DNA of 64,000 nucleotides. It comes from Adineta steineri (Eukaryota; Rotifera; Eurotatoria; Adinetida; Adinetidae). Under the pieces are notes generated by a model. It was not told where the DNA came from and ran no database searches. It saw only the letters and a program-made list of their open reading frames with translations. This document shows, in pieces, positions 45,806-57,746 of the stretch; position 1 is the first letter of the stretch, and each line of letters opens with the position of its first letter. A program made the translations under genes and the position numbers. The DNA is taken from NCBI GenBank assembly GCA_905250115.1, contig CAJNOI010000214.1:1-64000 (forward strand), given 5' to 3'.

Positions 45806-48211
45806 TTAATAAAATGGTAAACGTGTCCAACTTTGATAACGTTGAAAGAATGGTTTGATATCCCAATTATTTGTTGTCCAGTAATATCGTGGATCCTAAC
45901 AAGAAATTTATATGTATAGATATTTAAGAAAAACAAATTGAAAATATACATATTTCATAAGACCTAATTGAGTTTTTTGTGCATTAGGTTCAGTCCACCA
46001 TTCTGAAAGATGAAGAAGACGATTAACATTAAACATGCGTGTCCAAAAATGTTCATCTTGAAGTCTAAAAAAAAGTTAAAAAATAAATTCTTAATACAAA
46101 ACATATTTAATAACATACTGAGCACGAAATCGTTCTAATTCAACATCAACTGTTAAACGCCAATCAGGAAATTTATTTGTATCATCAAAATTAAGTTGTT
46201 CAATATCAAAAACGACCTTGAAAAAATTTTATTTCAATAACATTTATATACATAAAATACATACGTCGTCTAATGTTTTTATTTCATTTTCATTGTATTG
46301 AAGAATGTGACAATATGTACTATAAAGATAAAAATCGATTATTGTTTTTTTAATTTTAAATAAAAGAATAATAATAAACCTCATTCTTGGTAACCATTCT
46401 TCTTTATACATTCGATCCATTGCTTGAAGTAATTCTAATGAATATACTTTACTTCCCTTTTGATAATCCTATAGAAGAAAATAAAAATAAATTTTTTTTT
46501 TAATAATTATAAAATTTACTTTTCCATTTTTTTGTATATCTTCCCAAATAGCATGTGGATCTTTATCAATGAAGATAATAAGACGAGGCATTTTTAAACT
46601 ATAATCAATTGATACTTTGTATTCCAATAAGAAGTCATAACCTTTTTGTTAAAGAAAATCATTTTATTATTTCAATATACATATATCTTCTTTTATTAAA
46701 TATCTCTTGGCCAATAAACATTGTCACTTTTATGATCACATGATGAAAACAGAAGAGAAAAAACATCTGACTATAAATAATCGATTTGTTTCTTTATGAA
46801 GAAACATTTTCACATGTTTATTCTCTTACTAAACATCTTGAGAAAGAATTTTTTATTTTATTTAATAACTGTTGTCATAGTAAATTCTTCTATTTTATTG
46901 AAATAAAAAAAAGAAATTGTTATAGGAAAGAAAAAAATAACAGATTCTTTTTATTTAAATAAATTCATAGAATTAATGATTAAAAAGAATATCAAAATTT
47001 TTCTTCTCACTATAAATAGTCATTGACTTATGAGGAATTGTACATTCTATTTCGATTATTAATATAGGAATATATATGCATGAAACATGTTATTGTAAAG
47101 AAATGACCCAGAAAAACATTTTGAATATTTTCTATTCTAGTTACTTATGAAAGATATTTCTTCATACTTTGAAAGAAGAATTAAAATATAAGAAGTAAAC
47201 GTCGACTCTAATTAAAGATACTAGAGACATGAATCAAATTCCTATGAATATGTTACATTATAATAAATAAATTACTCTCATCTCAAACTCCAGACTATTT
47301 CCTTGTCTTTGACACATTGGTCGTTTTACATAGCATTGTTGAATACTACAAATAAAAGTCAAAACTTGAAGTTTTCTAGTTCGTTCTCTTCTATTATCAC
47401 TTTTTCTCAATCAATTTTAGTATGCATTTTATTCATATTTGTCTATTGAATGGATAAACTTACTATCTTGACTAACATAACCAAAATCTCGAAGAATGTT
47501 AAGAATAGCATAATAACTCCAATATGATCGATCCATAACAATTCCTTGTCCTATGAATAATAATAAAATAATTCTTTCTTTTATTAATTATTGAATAAAA
47601 AATGAATATACCAGTTGAGAACATATGTGATAAACCCATTCTTAATTGATAAGACATTGTTTGTAAAAGTGGTCTTAATAAGCGTACAGATGCATGAGCA
47701 TTTGGATTTAAATGCCATTCTGCTGGTGATGGCATATGATCTCTTGGTAAACAATAATCATTATGAAATTCCCGTGTATTAACTGTACCAGTTTCATCAA
47801 CAAAATGCATACGATCAAGATCCGGTTTTGGTACAGACAAGAACCCAATATGATCAGCTAAACGTTTAACAAAATCGGATCGTGGAACACCAAAATTCGA
47901 TTCAACATGAAAAAATAATGTATTATCATGTATATTTGCTAATGTATAATGACCACCTAAATAATAATGACGAAAATAATCTAAATAAAATCATAAATAA
48001 TTATTTTGTTTTGTTTTTTTTATCTTTTAAATAAATTACTATAATTTTTATTGACATAATCAAATGGATGTGCTGCTTTTTCTGTATCCTTATATTGCAT
48101 AGAAAATGTTCGATGATTTTGAGGAATAGAACATGTTGATACAATAACCAAACCCTGTTGTTTATTAGCAAGAAAAATTCGACGAAGCGAAGCAGCAACA
48201 CCGCTGCTCAT
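45806..48211 (-). CDS. NDUFA10: NADH dehydrogenase 1 alpha subcomplex subunit 10 (complex I, deoxynucleoside-kinase fold)
   Basis: Nine exons join in frame: 48211-48040, 47980-47612, 47550-47464, 46641-46520, 46468-46380, 46319-46265, 46216-46119, 46064-45950 and 45895-45806. The N-terminus (SSGVAASLRRIFLANKQQ) is a plausible mitochondrial presequence. Family matches are FSTGQGIVMDRSYWSYYAIL (human TGQGVVLERS region), KMPRLIIFIDKDPHAIWEDI, MYKEEWLPRMSTYCHILQYN and VVFDIEQLNF. The C-terminus is TTNNWDIKPFFQRYQSW. NDUFA10 is an accessory subunit on the matrix side of complex I. Intron 3 (46642-47463) is unusually large (822 nt) for this block. It is the first gene of the minus-strand cluster and divergent from the RING gene. 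Confidence 0.88.
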
Positions 48212-48653
48212 CTTTTATTTTATTTTATATATATTCTAAAATATAAAAATTGACAAAAAACATAGAAAATCAATTGAAAAACAACAATTGTTCTTGTTTA
48301 AATCTATATATATTATTATTGTTTATTTCGTTCGATATGTTGTTAATAATCATTGGTTATTTATTTGACCATTGAGAATATTTTTCCTCTTCCATAGTCA
48401 ACTATCGCAAGTCTCTTTTTTTCTGCATACGTATATTTTTATCGATTGTTGGTTGACTCATGTTGTAATATTCCATATTGATTAAATTTCTTCATATCCT
48501 ACTTCACTGAAACTCCTTAATTCTCGAATATTCTTTTTCGTCATCATTACCAATAAATTGCATGAGATCTTCTTAGAATGTCTAAAGTTTCAGATAAATA
48601 AACACATCTTGTTTTTATTTCTTACTCTTAGAAGTAAAATTTATATTTCGAAC
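48212..48653. promoter_or_regulatory. Shared divergent upstream region (NDUFA10 / RNF126-like)
   Basis: 442 bp separate the two divergent start codons, so both promoters and leaders must lie here. An acceptor (TACTCTTAG) about 23 bases before the RING gene ATG marks its leader. No TATA-like element is distinctive in this AT background. Confidence 0.4.
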
Positions 48654-49805
48654 ATGGCTACTGCTGAAACGGATTATTATTGTCATAAATGCCAAGTACA
48701 CATAGGACCTGTGACGGTAAATTTAATTTTGTTTTTAAAAAAAAATCTTTTTCTAATGAATTTTTTATTTAGAATTTTGAATGTCCACATTGTAAAGAAA
48801 GTTTTATAGAAGAAGTTCCTCCTGAACATCCATTATCGTAAGTTTAATATTGAAATAAATAAGAATAAAATTTTTGAAAAATTTATTAATTTTAGTCAAT
48901 CTCAAACACGTCAGAATAGAAGAACACAATATCACACTTCACTACCAATGAGTAATACAACAATATTTATTGGTGGTGGTGGAAATAATCCAACACACAA
49001 TACAGCTCATCTAAATGATAACACAGATATAGGAACATTTTTTCAAACAGTTCTTGCACAACTTGCCGGTGGATTAGTTGGTGGTGGTGCATCACAATCT
49101 CCATTGTAATTAAATTATGAAAATTTTCAAATAGAATAAACCGATTTCTTTTGTATTTAGTTTCATGCACAATGGTGGTGGAGCAGGACTTCTTGATACG
49201 ATAAATCTCGATGCATTTCTTACTCAAGTAAAATAATTTTTATCATTTCTTTTTAAAGTATTATATTTCTTTATTTAGTTTCTAAATCAAATGGGAGAAA
49301 ATGGTGGTCCAGCACCAGCATCTGAAAATCGTATAAATACTATTCCAACAGTGAAAGTTACAGCTGAACAAGCACGTATGTTAAACATATAATATTATTC
49401 TATTAATTAAATATATTTCGTAAATAATACTATTAGGTGATAGTTTGCAGTGTGCTATTTGTATGGATGACTTTAAAGAGAATGATGAAGCTAAACGTCT
49501 TCCTTGTTCACATCATTTTCACGAAGATTGTATATCACGATGGCTTCGAATGGTAAAATATTCATTTATTTGTTCTAATTTCTAATTTAATATAATGAAT
49601 TTTTTAGCATGGAACATGTCCAACATGTCGTGTAACATTAGATGGTGATAATACAAGTAATCGTGAATATTATAATCTTTTCTCAAATCAACAACAACAA
49701 CAATCACCTTCGTGGAATAATAATAATAATAATAATCGTCGAAATGATGGAGATAATAATGGATCTAGTTCGGGTGCTGGATCAACTTTACTTGATTTTG
49801 ATTAA
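48654..49805 (+). CDS. RNF126/RNF115-type RING-H2 E3 ubiquitin ligase
   Basis: Seven exons: 48654-48716, 48773-48837, 48896-49105, 49161-49227, 49279-49375, 49437-49552 and 49608-49805. The N-terminus is a four-cysteine zinc ribbon (YYCHKCQVHIG, then FECPHCKESFIEEVP), as in RNF126/RNF115 where it binds BAG6 and ubiquitin. A Gly-rich middle (FIGGGGNNP, LAGGLVGGGA) is followed by NLDAFLTQFLNQM. The RING-H2 is CAICMDDF...[26 protein letters not shown], split here for length; all eight ligands are present. The Asn/Gln-rich C-terminus ends LLDFD. Such ligases act in quality control of mislocalised membrane proteins and in receptor sorting. RNF115 and RNF126 cannot be told apart by eye. Confidence 0.9.
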
Positions 49806-51006
49806 ATTAAAATATTTTTTTTGTGATTTATTATGTATAAAACAAATGTCGCCTTTTTTTCTTCTTCTTCTGATGATCTTTACTTTCGTTTGCGTTTCTT
49901 TTTTTCTGCCTTTGTCTTGATTTTTTTTTCTCTGTTGGAAATAAATGAACACATTGTACACAGGTAAAACAAACATTAATAAACTTAATTAGTAAATTAT
50001 TCAATCTTTAAAAATAATCAAAAAGAATTGCAATCGATAGATTCAATATCTGACTGATATGAATGAGTTATTTGAAGAATCTATGTTAATCTTTAAAGAT
50101 TTCAAGTATTGATAAAAAGTTATTCATTAACATGACCATATGGAGTACTTAATAAAAAAGACCATTGATTTTTAACAAAATGAAAACATTTATTCAATAT
50201 AACATTATATTCTTACATATGAATTGATTATTTTATCCTCAGGATAATTCGATTTCTTTAGTTTACTAAAACGTATTCGAAAATTTTTATAATATTTCAA
50301 AAGAATTTCTTTGTTTTTGGATTATTTATATAAATTCACAGAATATATGATAACGAGTGGGTCGTAAGTATTTTAGATGAATGCAACAAAATGCTTAAGA
50401 AACTAACATTTTTAGTTGTGCCAAAAAATGGGTTGGGTTGACCAATAAATCGTCATTTGCTTCTCCTGTAAGTCCTAATATGAAGGTGCTAATAATAATT
50501 AGATATGATAGATGAACCAGTATTTTCACATTGAATGTTGAATCTGAATAGTATACGAAACATATTTTGGTTCAAACTAATATTGTAAGCCTCTTGAATA
50601 TTCTTTCACTACTCTCAAGTAAAAATAGATACAAAATTTATGTTTAACAAGAGCGCAAAACACCGATTCTTCTCCATTCTATTACATTCATCTAGAATAC
50701 TTTCGGCTCACCCGTTATACATAGTTTTATTATAAATACATTGTTTATAGTATATGAATTTTTAGTTTGTAAATAATAAAATCTTATATTTCCTTATAAA
50801 AATATTTCTTTTTCGTTTTTGAGAATATTAGTAATAAAATGATGTATTCTTGTCCTAACATAGGAGCAATAATCTCCTTGATGTTTTATTGTTAATGTTT
50901 TTTTTCTTTAATTAACAGATAATGGACAACAAAAACAAACAACAAGCATTAGAAACTGTTGCTTATCATAATAGTTTTCTTCTTTTTTTTTTGTATTTTC
51001 TACTGT
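49806..51006. other. Intergenic between convergent RING gene and RPS7
   Basis: AT-rich with an AATAAA-type signal near 49938 (GGAAATAAATG) and further A/T runs. No gene seen. Confidence 0.5.
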
Positions 51007-51876
51007 TTAGACGAGCACTTCAGGAAATTCAAAGTGAACATCTTTGCCGGTAAGTTTCTTGTAAATTGATTGAAAAGCTGGTACCTAAAATTAAATAATA
51101 ATAATTTATTTTTTGTAAATATATTTTTGTAAAAAATACTAACCTTATTTTCAACAAGTGTTTGTTGATTTTTATCAAGATGAACTTTGAATAAACGAGA
51201 TCCATCTAATTTTATGCGAATACGTTTGCCTGTTATTTCAGCTGGATAAACAAGATCATGTAAAATAGCATCATGAACTGCAGTTAATGTTCGGCTAATA
51301 AAACAAAATATTAGTTTAGTTTTTTCATTTTATACGAAAAATATCTATTTTTACTTTCGTGGTCGTTTTTGTTTCGATTGTGTTTTCGATTTGCGTGTTG
51401 GTTTTGGCAAAATACGACGCTACAAAATAATAGAAAAAGAAATAAATATTTTCTAAATAAAATTGAAAGAACTACGAACTTGTCCAAGAAGAACAACAGT
51501 TTGGTTGTATTTCTTTTCAAGTTCAGATACAAGTAATGAATGAACTCGTTGGAAACCTTTTACTTTTGGTACTGGAATATAGATGACAAGAGCTTGTCGT
51601 CCATCGCCCAATTCAACTCTCTACAAAAATCAAAAAATATTTATTATAAAATCAAACAAATTTTTTTTGTCAAACCTTGGCTCCAGTGATATAGAGTTCT
51701 CGTAATTGACCTTTAAATTGTGCATTACCTTCGAGTTCAGTAAATTGCTAAATAAATAAAACAAAAAAATTTATCGAATATCCAATAGAAAAGTTTATTT
51801 TTACTTGTGAAACATCGAGTTCTAATGCAGTTGGTGGTTCACTACCACTTTTCATGATCTTAGTACCGGTACTCAT
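51007..51876 (-). CDS. RPS7: 40S ribosomal protein S7 (eS7)
   Basis: Six exons: 51876-51805, 51747-51676, 51620-51480, 51419-51355, 51294-51144 and 51084-51007. The product of about 190 residues follows eS7 throughout: [76 protein letters not shown] and [19 protein letters not shown]. It ends [17 protein letters not shown]. It is a small-subunit protein needed for 18S rRNA processing. An acceptor (TATTTTCAG) lies about 32 bases before the ATG, either a leader intron or a spliced-leader site. The gene is divergent from DONSON. Confidence 0.96.
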
Positions 51877-52248
51877 TGTTGACAATTAAAATTGTAGTCA
51901 AACAATCTGAAAATAAAAATATCTCGTTAGTATCCTCTCTATCAACTAAATATAAGAATGAATTGAAAAAAAAACACAACAAATGGATCCTCTACATTAT
52001 TCCATATTTTACCATATTATATTAAATAAACATTGATTTTATTTTCATATATTTTTATTATTTGAATAATTAAATAAAAATATTTTCAATTTGAAATCAC
52101 CGAGAAAAAGAAATTTTTTTAAATATTAAAATCTATCTGAATGGATTAATTGAATTGACCAATAAAAAATATTCTATTATACTTTAACAGCTGATGAATT
52201 TGAAGAAATTTTTAATATCTTTTTATACACAAAAAGAATCTTTTATCG
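51877..52248. promoter_or_regulatory. Divergent upstream region (RPS7 / DONSON)
   Basis: 372 bp between divergent starts. On the plus strand an acceptor TATACTTTAACAG (about 52178-52190) precedes DONSON. Just after it an ATG (52193) opens a frame that overlaps the DONSON start out of phase, a possible uORF. Confidence 0.4.
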
Positions 52249-54088
52249 ATGGATATGAACGGTGGAAAACCACTCTCACCATGGAAAGTTCCATCACGTA
52301 TATCATTAAAACGTATTCGTCATAAAATCAATTCAGATTTAACATTACAAACACTTTCATCTGCAACAAATGAGAAAAATTCTCAAAAATTAAATGGAAA
52401 ACGACAACGTCCCATGATTAATAAATTTGCTTTAGCACGTTCAATATCAACACCAACATCAGATGAAAATGTTACACCAACTATAACAACAACGACATCA
52501 GAAAAAAATCTTCATAGTAATAATAATGATGAATATCTTCTTGCTAAACTTCATCAAATTATGCCACCACCATCATTTGTATCAACTGTTTCAACTGATA
52601 ATCATTTTCATTCGACAATGAAAAGTTTTTCATTTGATGATACATTTAATAATTCTCCAGAATCAAGTAAAATTATTAAAATTTCGTTTTTTTTGGAAAT
52701 TTTGAATTGATTTTGATTTAGATAAAATATCTGATGAATCTATTTCTTTATTTCCAATTGATTGGTCATTAAAATCATCATGTCGATTTCATTCTTTAAA
52801 TTCATCAGCATTTTTAAATAATTTTATGAAACTTCGTTCAACGGATGAATCACTTGCATTAGAATATATTTGTTCAAATATAAATCAAGATAATGATAAA
52901 GCATTATTTCGTTCATTAACATCATATTGGACTTATCCACATATAGCATGGCTTAAATTATTTCCACGTTCACAACAACAGCAACAACAACAAGTGAATA
53001 TGAATTTAGCATCATTAGATGAACAATCACAAATAGCTATACAAGATGAATGGAAAGTGGCATTTCAATCACTTTTTCAAGCATTTAGAACAAAATATTC
53101 AACATTTTTTTATATGTGTACACATACATTTAATATTTTATTTCGAGAAGATTCTTCATCGCAAATTGTTGCAATTATTTCTCCAACAACAAGTGGATTA
53201 AGATCAGCACTTGAACGAGAAGGAATTGAATTTACAATGGCTGAGTAAGTTCAACAGAAATATTCCATTTGATAGTTTTTTGTGACATATACACGAAAGA
53301 CGGTATCGATAATATTCGTTATTCAAGTCGTTGGACACAGAATATTGATACCTCGACGAGCGTGGTATGTGTATTTACATACTTGAATAAATATTCTTCT
53401 GTATAATTACCCTTGAAGTACTATTATATATGTTAGATAAGACATTTTTTAAGTTATTAGAATATTTGTGAAACAATATAGGTCTTTTTTTAGTGGTAGT
53501 GATTCATTAAATAATTCAGCAAATAAACCAAATGATGATGGTGAAGAAGATGAGAATGGTGATGAGAATGATGCAACATGTGTTCAATGGTTAGAAGATA
53601 TTGGTTTATCTGCATCATCTTCGACAAATACAAATAATGAACGACGAGGTGTATCGTCAAAGAAAAAACCTTCAAATGATAAAACACGTTCAACAACAAT
53701 TCTTATTCGAGATTTATCTTCTGTAAATAGTTTATTTAATTTTCTTCTAAATAAATCTCAACGAACATGTATGGCATTAACTGGACCATTAGCTGGAATA
53801 CCACCAACATTAATATCACCACGTCCATTTCTTAATTCAACATTAAAATATTTAAATGTTCATTTTCAATCAAATTCAATGGTTACAATTGATGGTGGAC
53901 CTTTATTACCTGATCGTTTAAAAGGTTTATGGAATCTTCTTACAGATAAATCTCAAGAAATACAAATGGTATGTACAAATGTTGAACGAACATCATCATT
54001 AAATTTAGATGGTGAACATGGTCGAACAATCAAACAAATTTCTATAAATGAAAATCGAGATTTACGTGTACAATTTACAACAATTTGA
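52249..54088 (+). CDS. DONSON: DONSON (downstream neighbour of SON) replication protein
   Basis: Three exons (52249-52666, 52722-53245, 53482-54088), about 515 residues. The N-terminal third is basic and disordered (PSRISLKRIRHKIN, then Thr/Ser-rich). The conserved part follows: SYWTYPHIAWLKLFPR, DEWKVAFQSLFQAFR, TFFYMCTHTFNILFRED, IISPTTSGLRSALEREGIEF. After an acidic insert (DDGEEDENGDENDA) come VQWLEDIGLSA, TILIRDLSSVNSLFNFLLN and LTGPLAGIPPTLISPRPF. These match DONSON (humpty dumpty), a nuclear protein that helps assemble the CMG helicase and protects forks. A CAG/CAA run gives a seven-glutamine tract. Intron 2 (236 nt) is longer than intron 1 (55 nt). Confidence 0.9.
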
Positions 54089-55971
54089 TCATTTTTTGTC
54101 TTATATTTGATATCTAGTCAACTTAAATAGATTATTTTATTTCGATGTCAGATAGTTTCATATAACAATTTATTATTGATTATTTCTTTAATCGACTTTG
54201 TGTCTTTTTTTTGTTCAAAAAATAAATTTAAAGACGATGTTGTCTTTTTTATATTTTGGATTATTTTTTTTTGAAGAAAAATGTCAGTCAAGTAACGATA
54301 GTCAAATAAAATAAGTTTTCTTTATAATAACAAACATTCATCTGTCAATGTCAATTGTTAGAAATCCACTTGAGATCGAGGATAGAGAGAAGAGAAAAAA
54401 TATTTCCATAGAAAAAAAACATTCGAAAAATCATGCTTTATTGATTGTATGAATAAGAAATTAGATTCAACAAAGAGAAAATCAATTTACCAACTTTGAA
54501 GAGCGAGAATAGAAAAATGATTCATATGTGAAGTATTTAGAAATTTTTATTCTTAAATAAACAGACAGATCTAATACATTCTAGAAACCAATTTATTAAT
54601 TATTTTCTAGCTATAGTTAGTTGAAATATTTTTATTTGTGAATTAGTTAATGTCATAACTTTTTTAAATAAAATCTACGACGAATGGATATTTCCTTATA
54701 GCTAATAATCATTAGATAAATTTTTGAAATATTTTTAAAGTAAATGAAATTTTTATCAAAAACAATACGTATAAAATGGATTATAAATTCTATAAGAAAA
54801 AAAATCGTAAATGCGATAAGGGTAGTGATGGTTTGTTATTTTGATCCTGTAAGAAAATAAAATGATTTTTGTTTTATATTTGTTGTTCTTTTGACCTATA
54901 AAGAAAGCCATATATTTTGCAAATCAATTGACATAATCCGAATAAATCAGAGAAAAAAAATATTTGTCGATTGATGGATTAATGTTTTCTTTTTCTTATT
55001 TTTCTAAATCCTGTAGATGCCATTGTAGTACAGTATTAAAAACATAACCTCTATTTAATCCAGTAAACAAGATGGCGTCATGTATATTTTATTAGTATTT
55101 CTTGTCTTCTCTTCTTATGCTTAATGCCTTTCCCTATGGCGCTTTCGTTCGCGCGCCCCATGATCATTATCGTTCTTCTATTTTTTTTTTCTTTTTTTTC
55201 TTCTTTTCTTTTAGTTATATAGTTTTCTTTGCCGATGTTGATGTCAAAACGGAGAGAAGAAGCAAAAAAACTCGACTTTTTTTCTCCTTCTGTTTTTTTT
55301 CTTATATAGCTACATATATTCACAAAGAGCAAATAAAAAAGAGAGGGAAAAGAGCGTCTATAAAAATGAGTGTCTGCTAACCATACGACGACGGCCATGA
55401 CAGTCAGCAGTAGATCGACAACAAACAACAACAACCATTCGAACTAAAATTTTATTCATGTTCTCTTTTGTTTTTATTTATTTTAGTATCTATTGTAAAA
55501 TAAACAGACCACGAAAAATTAAGTCGTGTAACATCGTCATGTTGGTCTGATTTCCCTCCTTATTTTAATCAATCGTCGAGCAACTGCTAAACAAAAGCAG
55601 ACTCTTTTAATTAATCTTCTCTGTTTCTTTATAATTTTTACTCTTATTACCATCAATTATGTCGATGTCAATATGGCACGTTCACAAAAATATCATGCAG
55701 ATAAAATTTATCTAAGTTAAAAGTGAATGTCCAATAAACCAAAGTCGACTAATAATAAAAATAAATATTCGTCAACTGGGTGGCAAGGGCAGTAGTGACC
55801 AAAAACAACAAGAGCAGGTTTGTTTATTATTGCGCTTTTATTTTATCATAAAAGAGTCTGCATTACATCATCTATATATATATATATATTTTCGTTTTTC
55901 TTCTTCTCTACAGGTATTAGTAATCAGTGGTTGTAAACAAATTCCTCTGTATAAATTTTTTCAACATAACA
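54089..55971. other. Intergenic upstream of the cyclin gene, with leader intron
   Basis: AT-rich, with T/C-rich and GA-rich tracts near 55170-55350 that create spurious frames on both strands. A (TA)n tract (about 55873-55889) is followed by a TTCTCTACAG acceptor near 55914, so the cyclin 5' leader is probably spliced here. Confidence 0.5.
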
Positions 55972-57712
55972 ATGGTATTTGTCGTTGTGGGTCTTCGAAC
56001 AGCTGGACAAACAATAAATACTTTAACATCATCCCTCGAACGATTATGCGACAAAGAGCAACGAACATGGAAAGATCGAATCTTCAATCAGATGAGATTA
56101 GTAAGTTTACCTTTTGCTTTTCCTGTCATAAAAAACATATGATAATGAAGGAAGAAAAAAATATTTTTTGTTTTTATGTTATTTTGCATCTTATAACGAA
56201 TACTTTGGCCTGCTGTTTTACATATGTAGCATAACACTATCTTAATGACGACAATCATGATAGTTAAAAGGCCAACATAACATTTTTTCTTTCTTTTTTA
56301 TCAAGAAGAAGAGACAAAAATAGATAAGAATAATCAATGTTCTATTTACAACTCTTCTAGAGACATGAGAAAGAATAAGAATAGACAATGTTGTTTACAA
56401 AAGGCGGATAAATATTCTTTCTTTCTTCCTTTCAATATAATCACTGTCCATCAATTTATTTCTCCTGAGGGTTATAGACAAACTAAGTCGATAGTTATCG
56501 ATATCTTTTTCTTTCTTTCTTCATTCTATTGAATCATGTATAAACATTGATAAAAACAAATTTGCTTCAAGGTTTATATTATGGATAATTTTGTTTGTAA
56601 CTCAATATACTTTTGATTCATGTTTTTTCCTTTTCGTTAAAATAACTAATTAATTTTGAATTTTAATGTAAAATATTTTTATTCTAAGGACGAAGTAAAT
56701 AGTTCTCAACGTAATCATGCATCATCATGGCTTCGCAAAGTGGCCGTATCGCTCCATTTTGGTATCGATACTTATGCACTTAGTGTTGATTTACTTGATC
56801 GATTTTTGGCTACACTTAAAGTATGTTTTCAAAAGGAATATTTGGTTTTTTGTTAATATAAAAAAAACTCAAAAATTGTATTTTCCTAGGTTCGTCCTAA
56901 ATTTCTCGAATGTTTAGCAGTCGGTTGTTTATATATAGCAGCAAAATGTAAAGAAGAAGATGATACAATTCCTATAACACCTGAATTTGTTATCGATTGT
57001 AATGCAAGTTGTTCAGCAAATGAACTTCTTCGTATGGAAAGATTAATATTAGAAAAATTTAATTGGTTTGCTGATTTTGTTACATCAGTAGATTTCTTAC
57101 AAATTGTAAGTAGACGAAAACAAAAATGTTTGTTTTTGTTTTTGTTTTTCTTTTCATAAAAATATTTACTCTTTTTCTTTCCTAGTACTTTGCACTTTTA
57201 TTGCTTAAATCCGGTAGTCAACATGAAGGAGATGAAAACGAAAAGGCTTTAGTTGAAAAATATGCTGATTTAGAATTAAAATTAGCTTCATGCTTACAAC
57301 ATCATCGTTTAGCATCATTTAAACCAAGAATTCTTGCATTAGCTCTTATTAGTTTAGAATTAGAAAAACAACAAGCACAAGAACCTGAAGTTAATATTGA
57401 TTGGCTTGCTTCGATTAGTTATTTACAACAATTAGCTAAAGTAAATATAAATAGAAAATAAAAGAGAATTTTTCTTTTAAAAAAGAAAAAAAATATCTTA
57501 TTAAGGTTGAAAGTGATGCGTTATTATCATGTCGGGATTTGATTGTTCGTCTATCACCATCATACAAGGTTGTTCGATTGGAATTAGCTGATCTTGCTTT
57601 TATTTCCCGTGCTTATAATCATTCAAGTTCATTAAAACCATTGATTAGTTTACCTGGGCGACCAACCTATGCCGATGTTGTTTGTGGTCGCGTTGCCTCT
57701 GCTGCCCAATAA
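55972..57712 (+). CDS. CCNI: Cyclin I/G-type cyclin
   Basis: Five exons: 55972-56100, 56689-56820, 56890-57105, 57186-57440 and 57506-57712. The cyclin box reads SSQRNHASSWLRKVAVSLHF, then DTYALSVDLLDRFLATLK, PKFLECLAVGCLYIAAKCKE, ELLRMERLILEKFNW and SVDFLQIYFALLL. The second half (RILALALISLELEK, DWLASISYLQQLAKV, SCRDLIVRLSPS) parallels cyclin I rather than mitotic cyclins. Cyclin I/G proteins are atypical cyclins linked to CDK5 or stress and p53 signalling. At about 312 residues it lacks the long vertebrate C-terminal tail. The start is the first ATG in frame after the spliced leader; assignment within I/G is uncertain. Confidence 0.82.
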
Positions 57713-57746
57713 GTGTGTGTCCGTGTGTGTGTGTGCGTGTGTGTCC
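57713..57746. repeat. (GT)n microsatellite
   Basis: GTGTGTGTCCGTGTGTGTGT and continuing GT/GC repeats directly after the cyclin stop, in the 3' UTR. Confidence 0.85.

Noticed and set aside
49642..49920. Alternate frame over the last RING-gene exon
   Set aside because: Shadow of the Asn/Gln-rich coding frame, which carries the RING ligands in the correct phase.
55078..55434. Open frames on both strands over a T/C- and GA-rich region
   Set aside because: Simple-sequence artefacts with no domain and no conservation signal.
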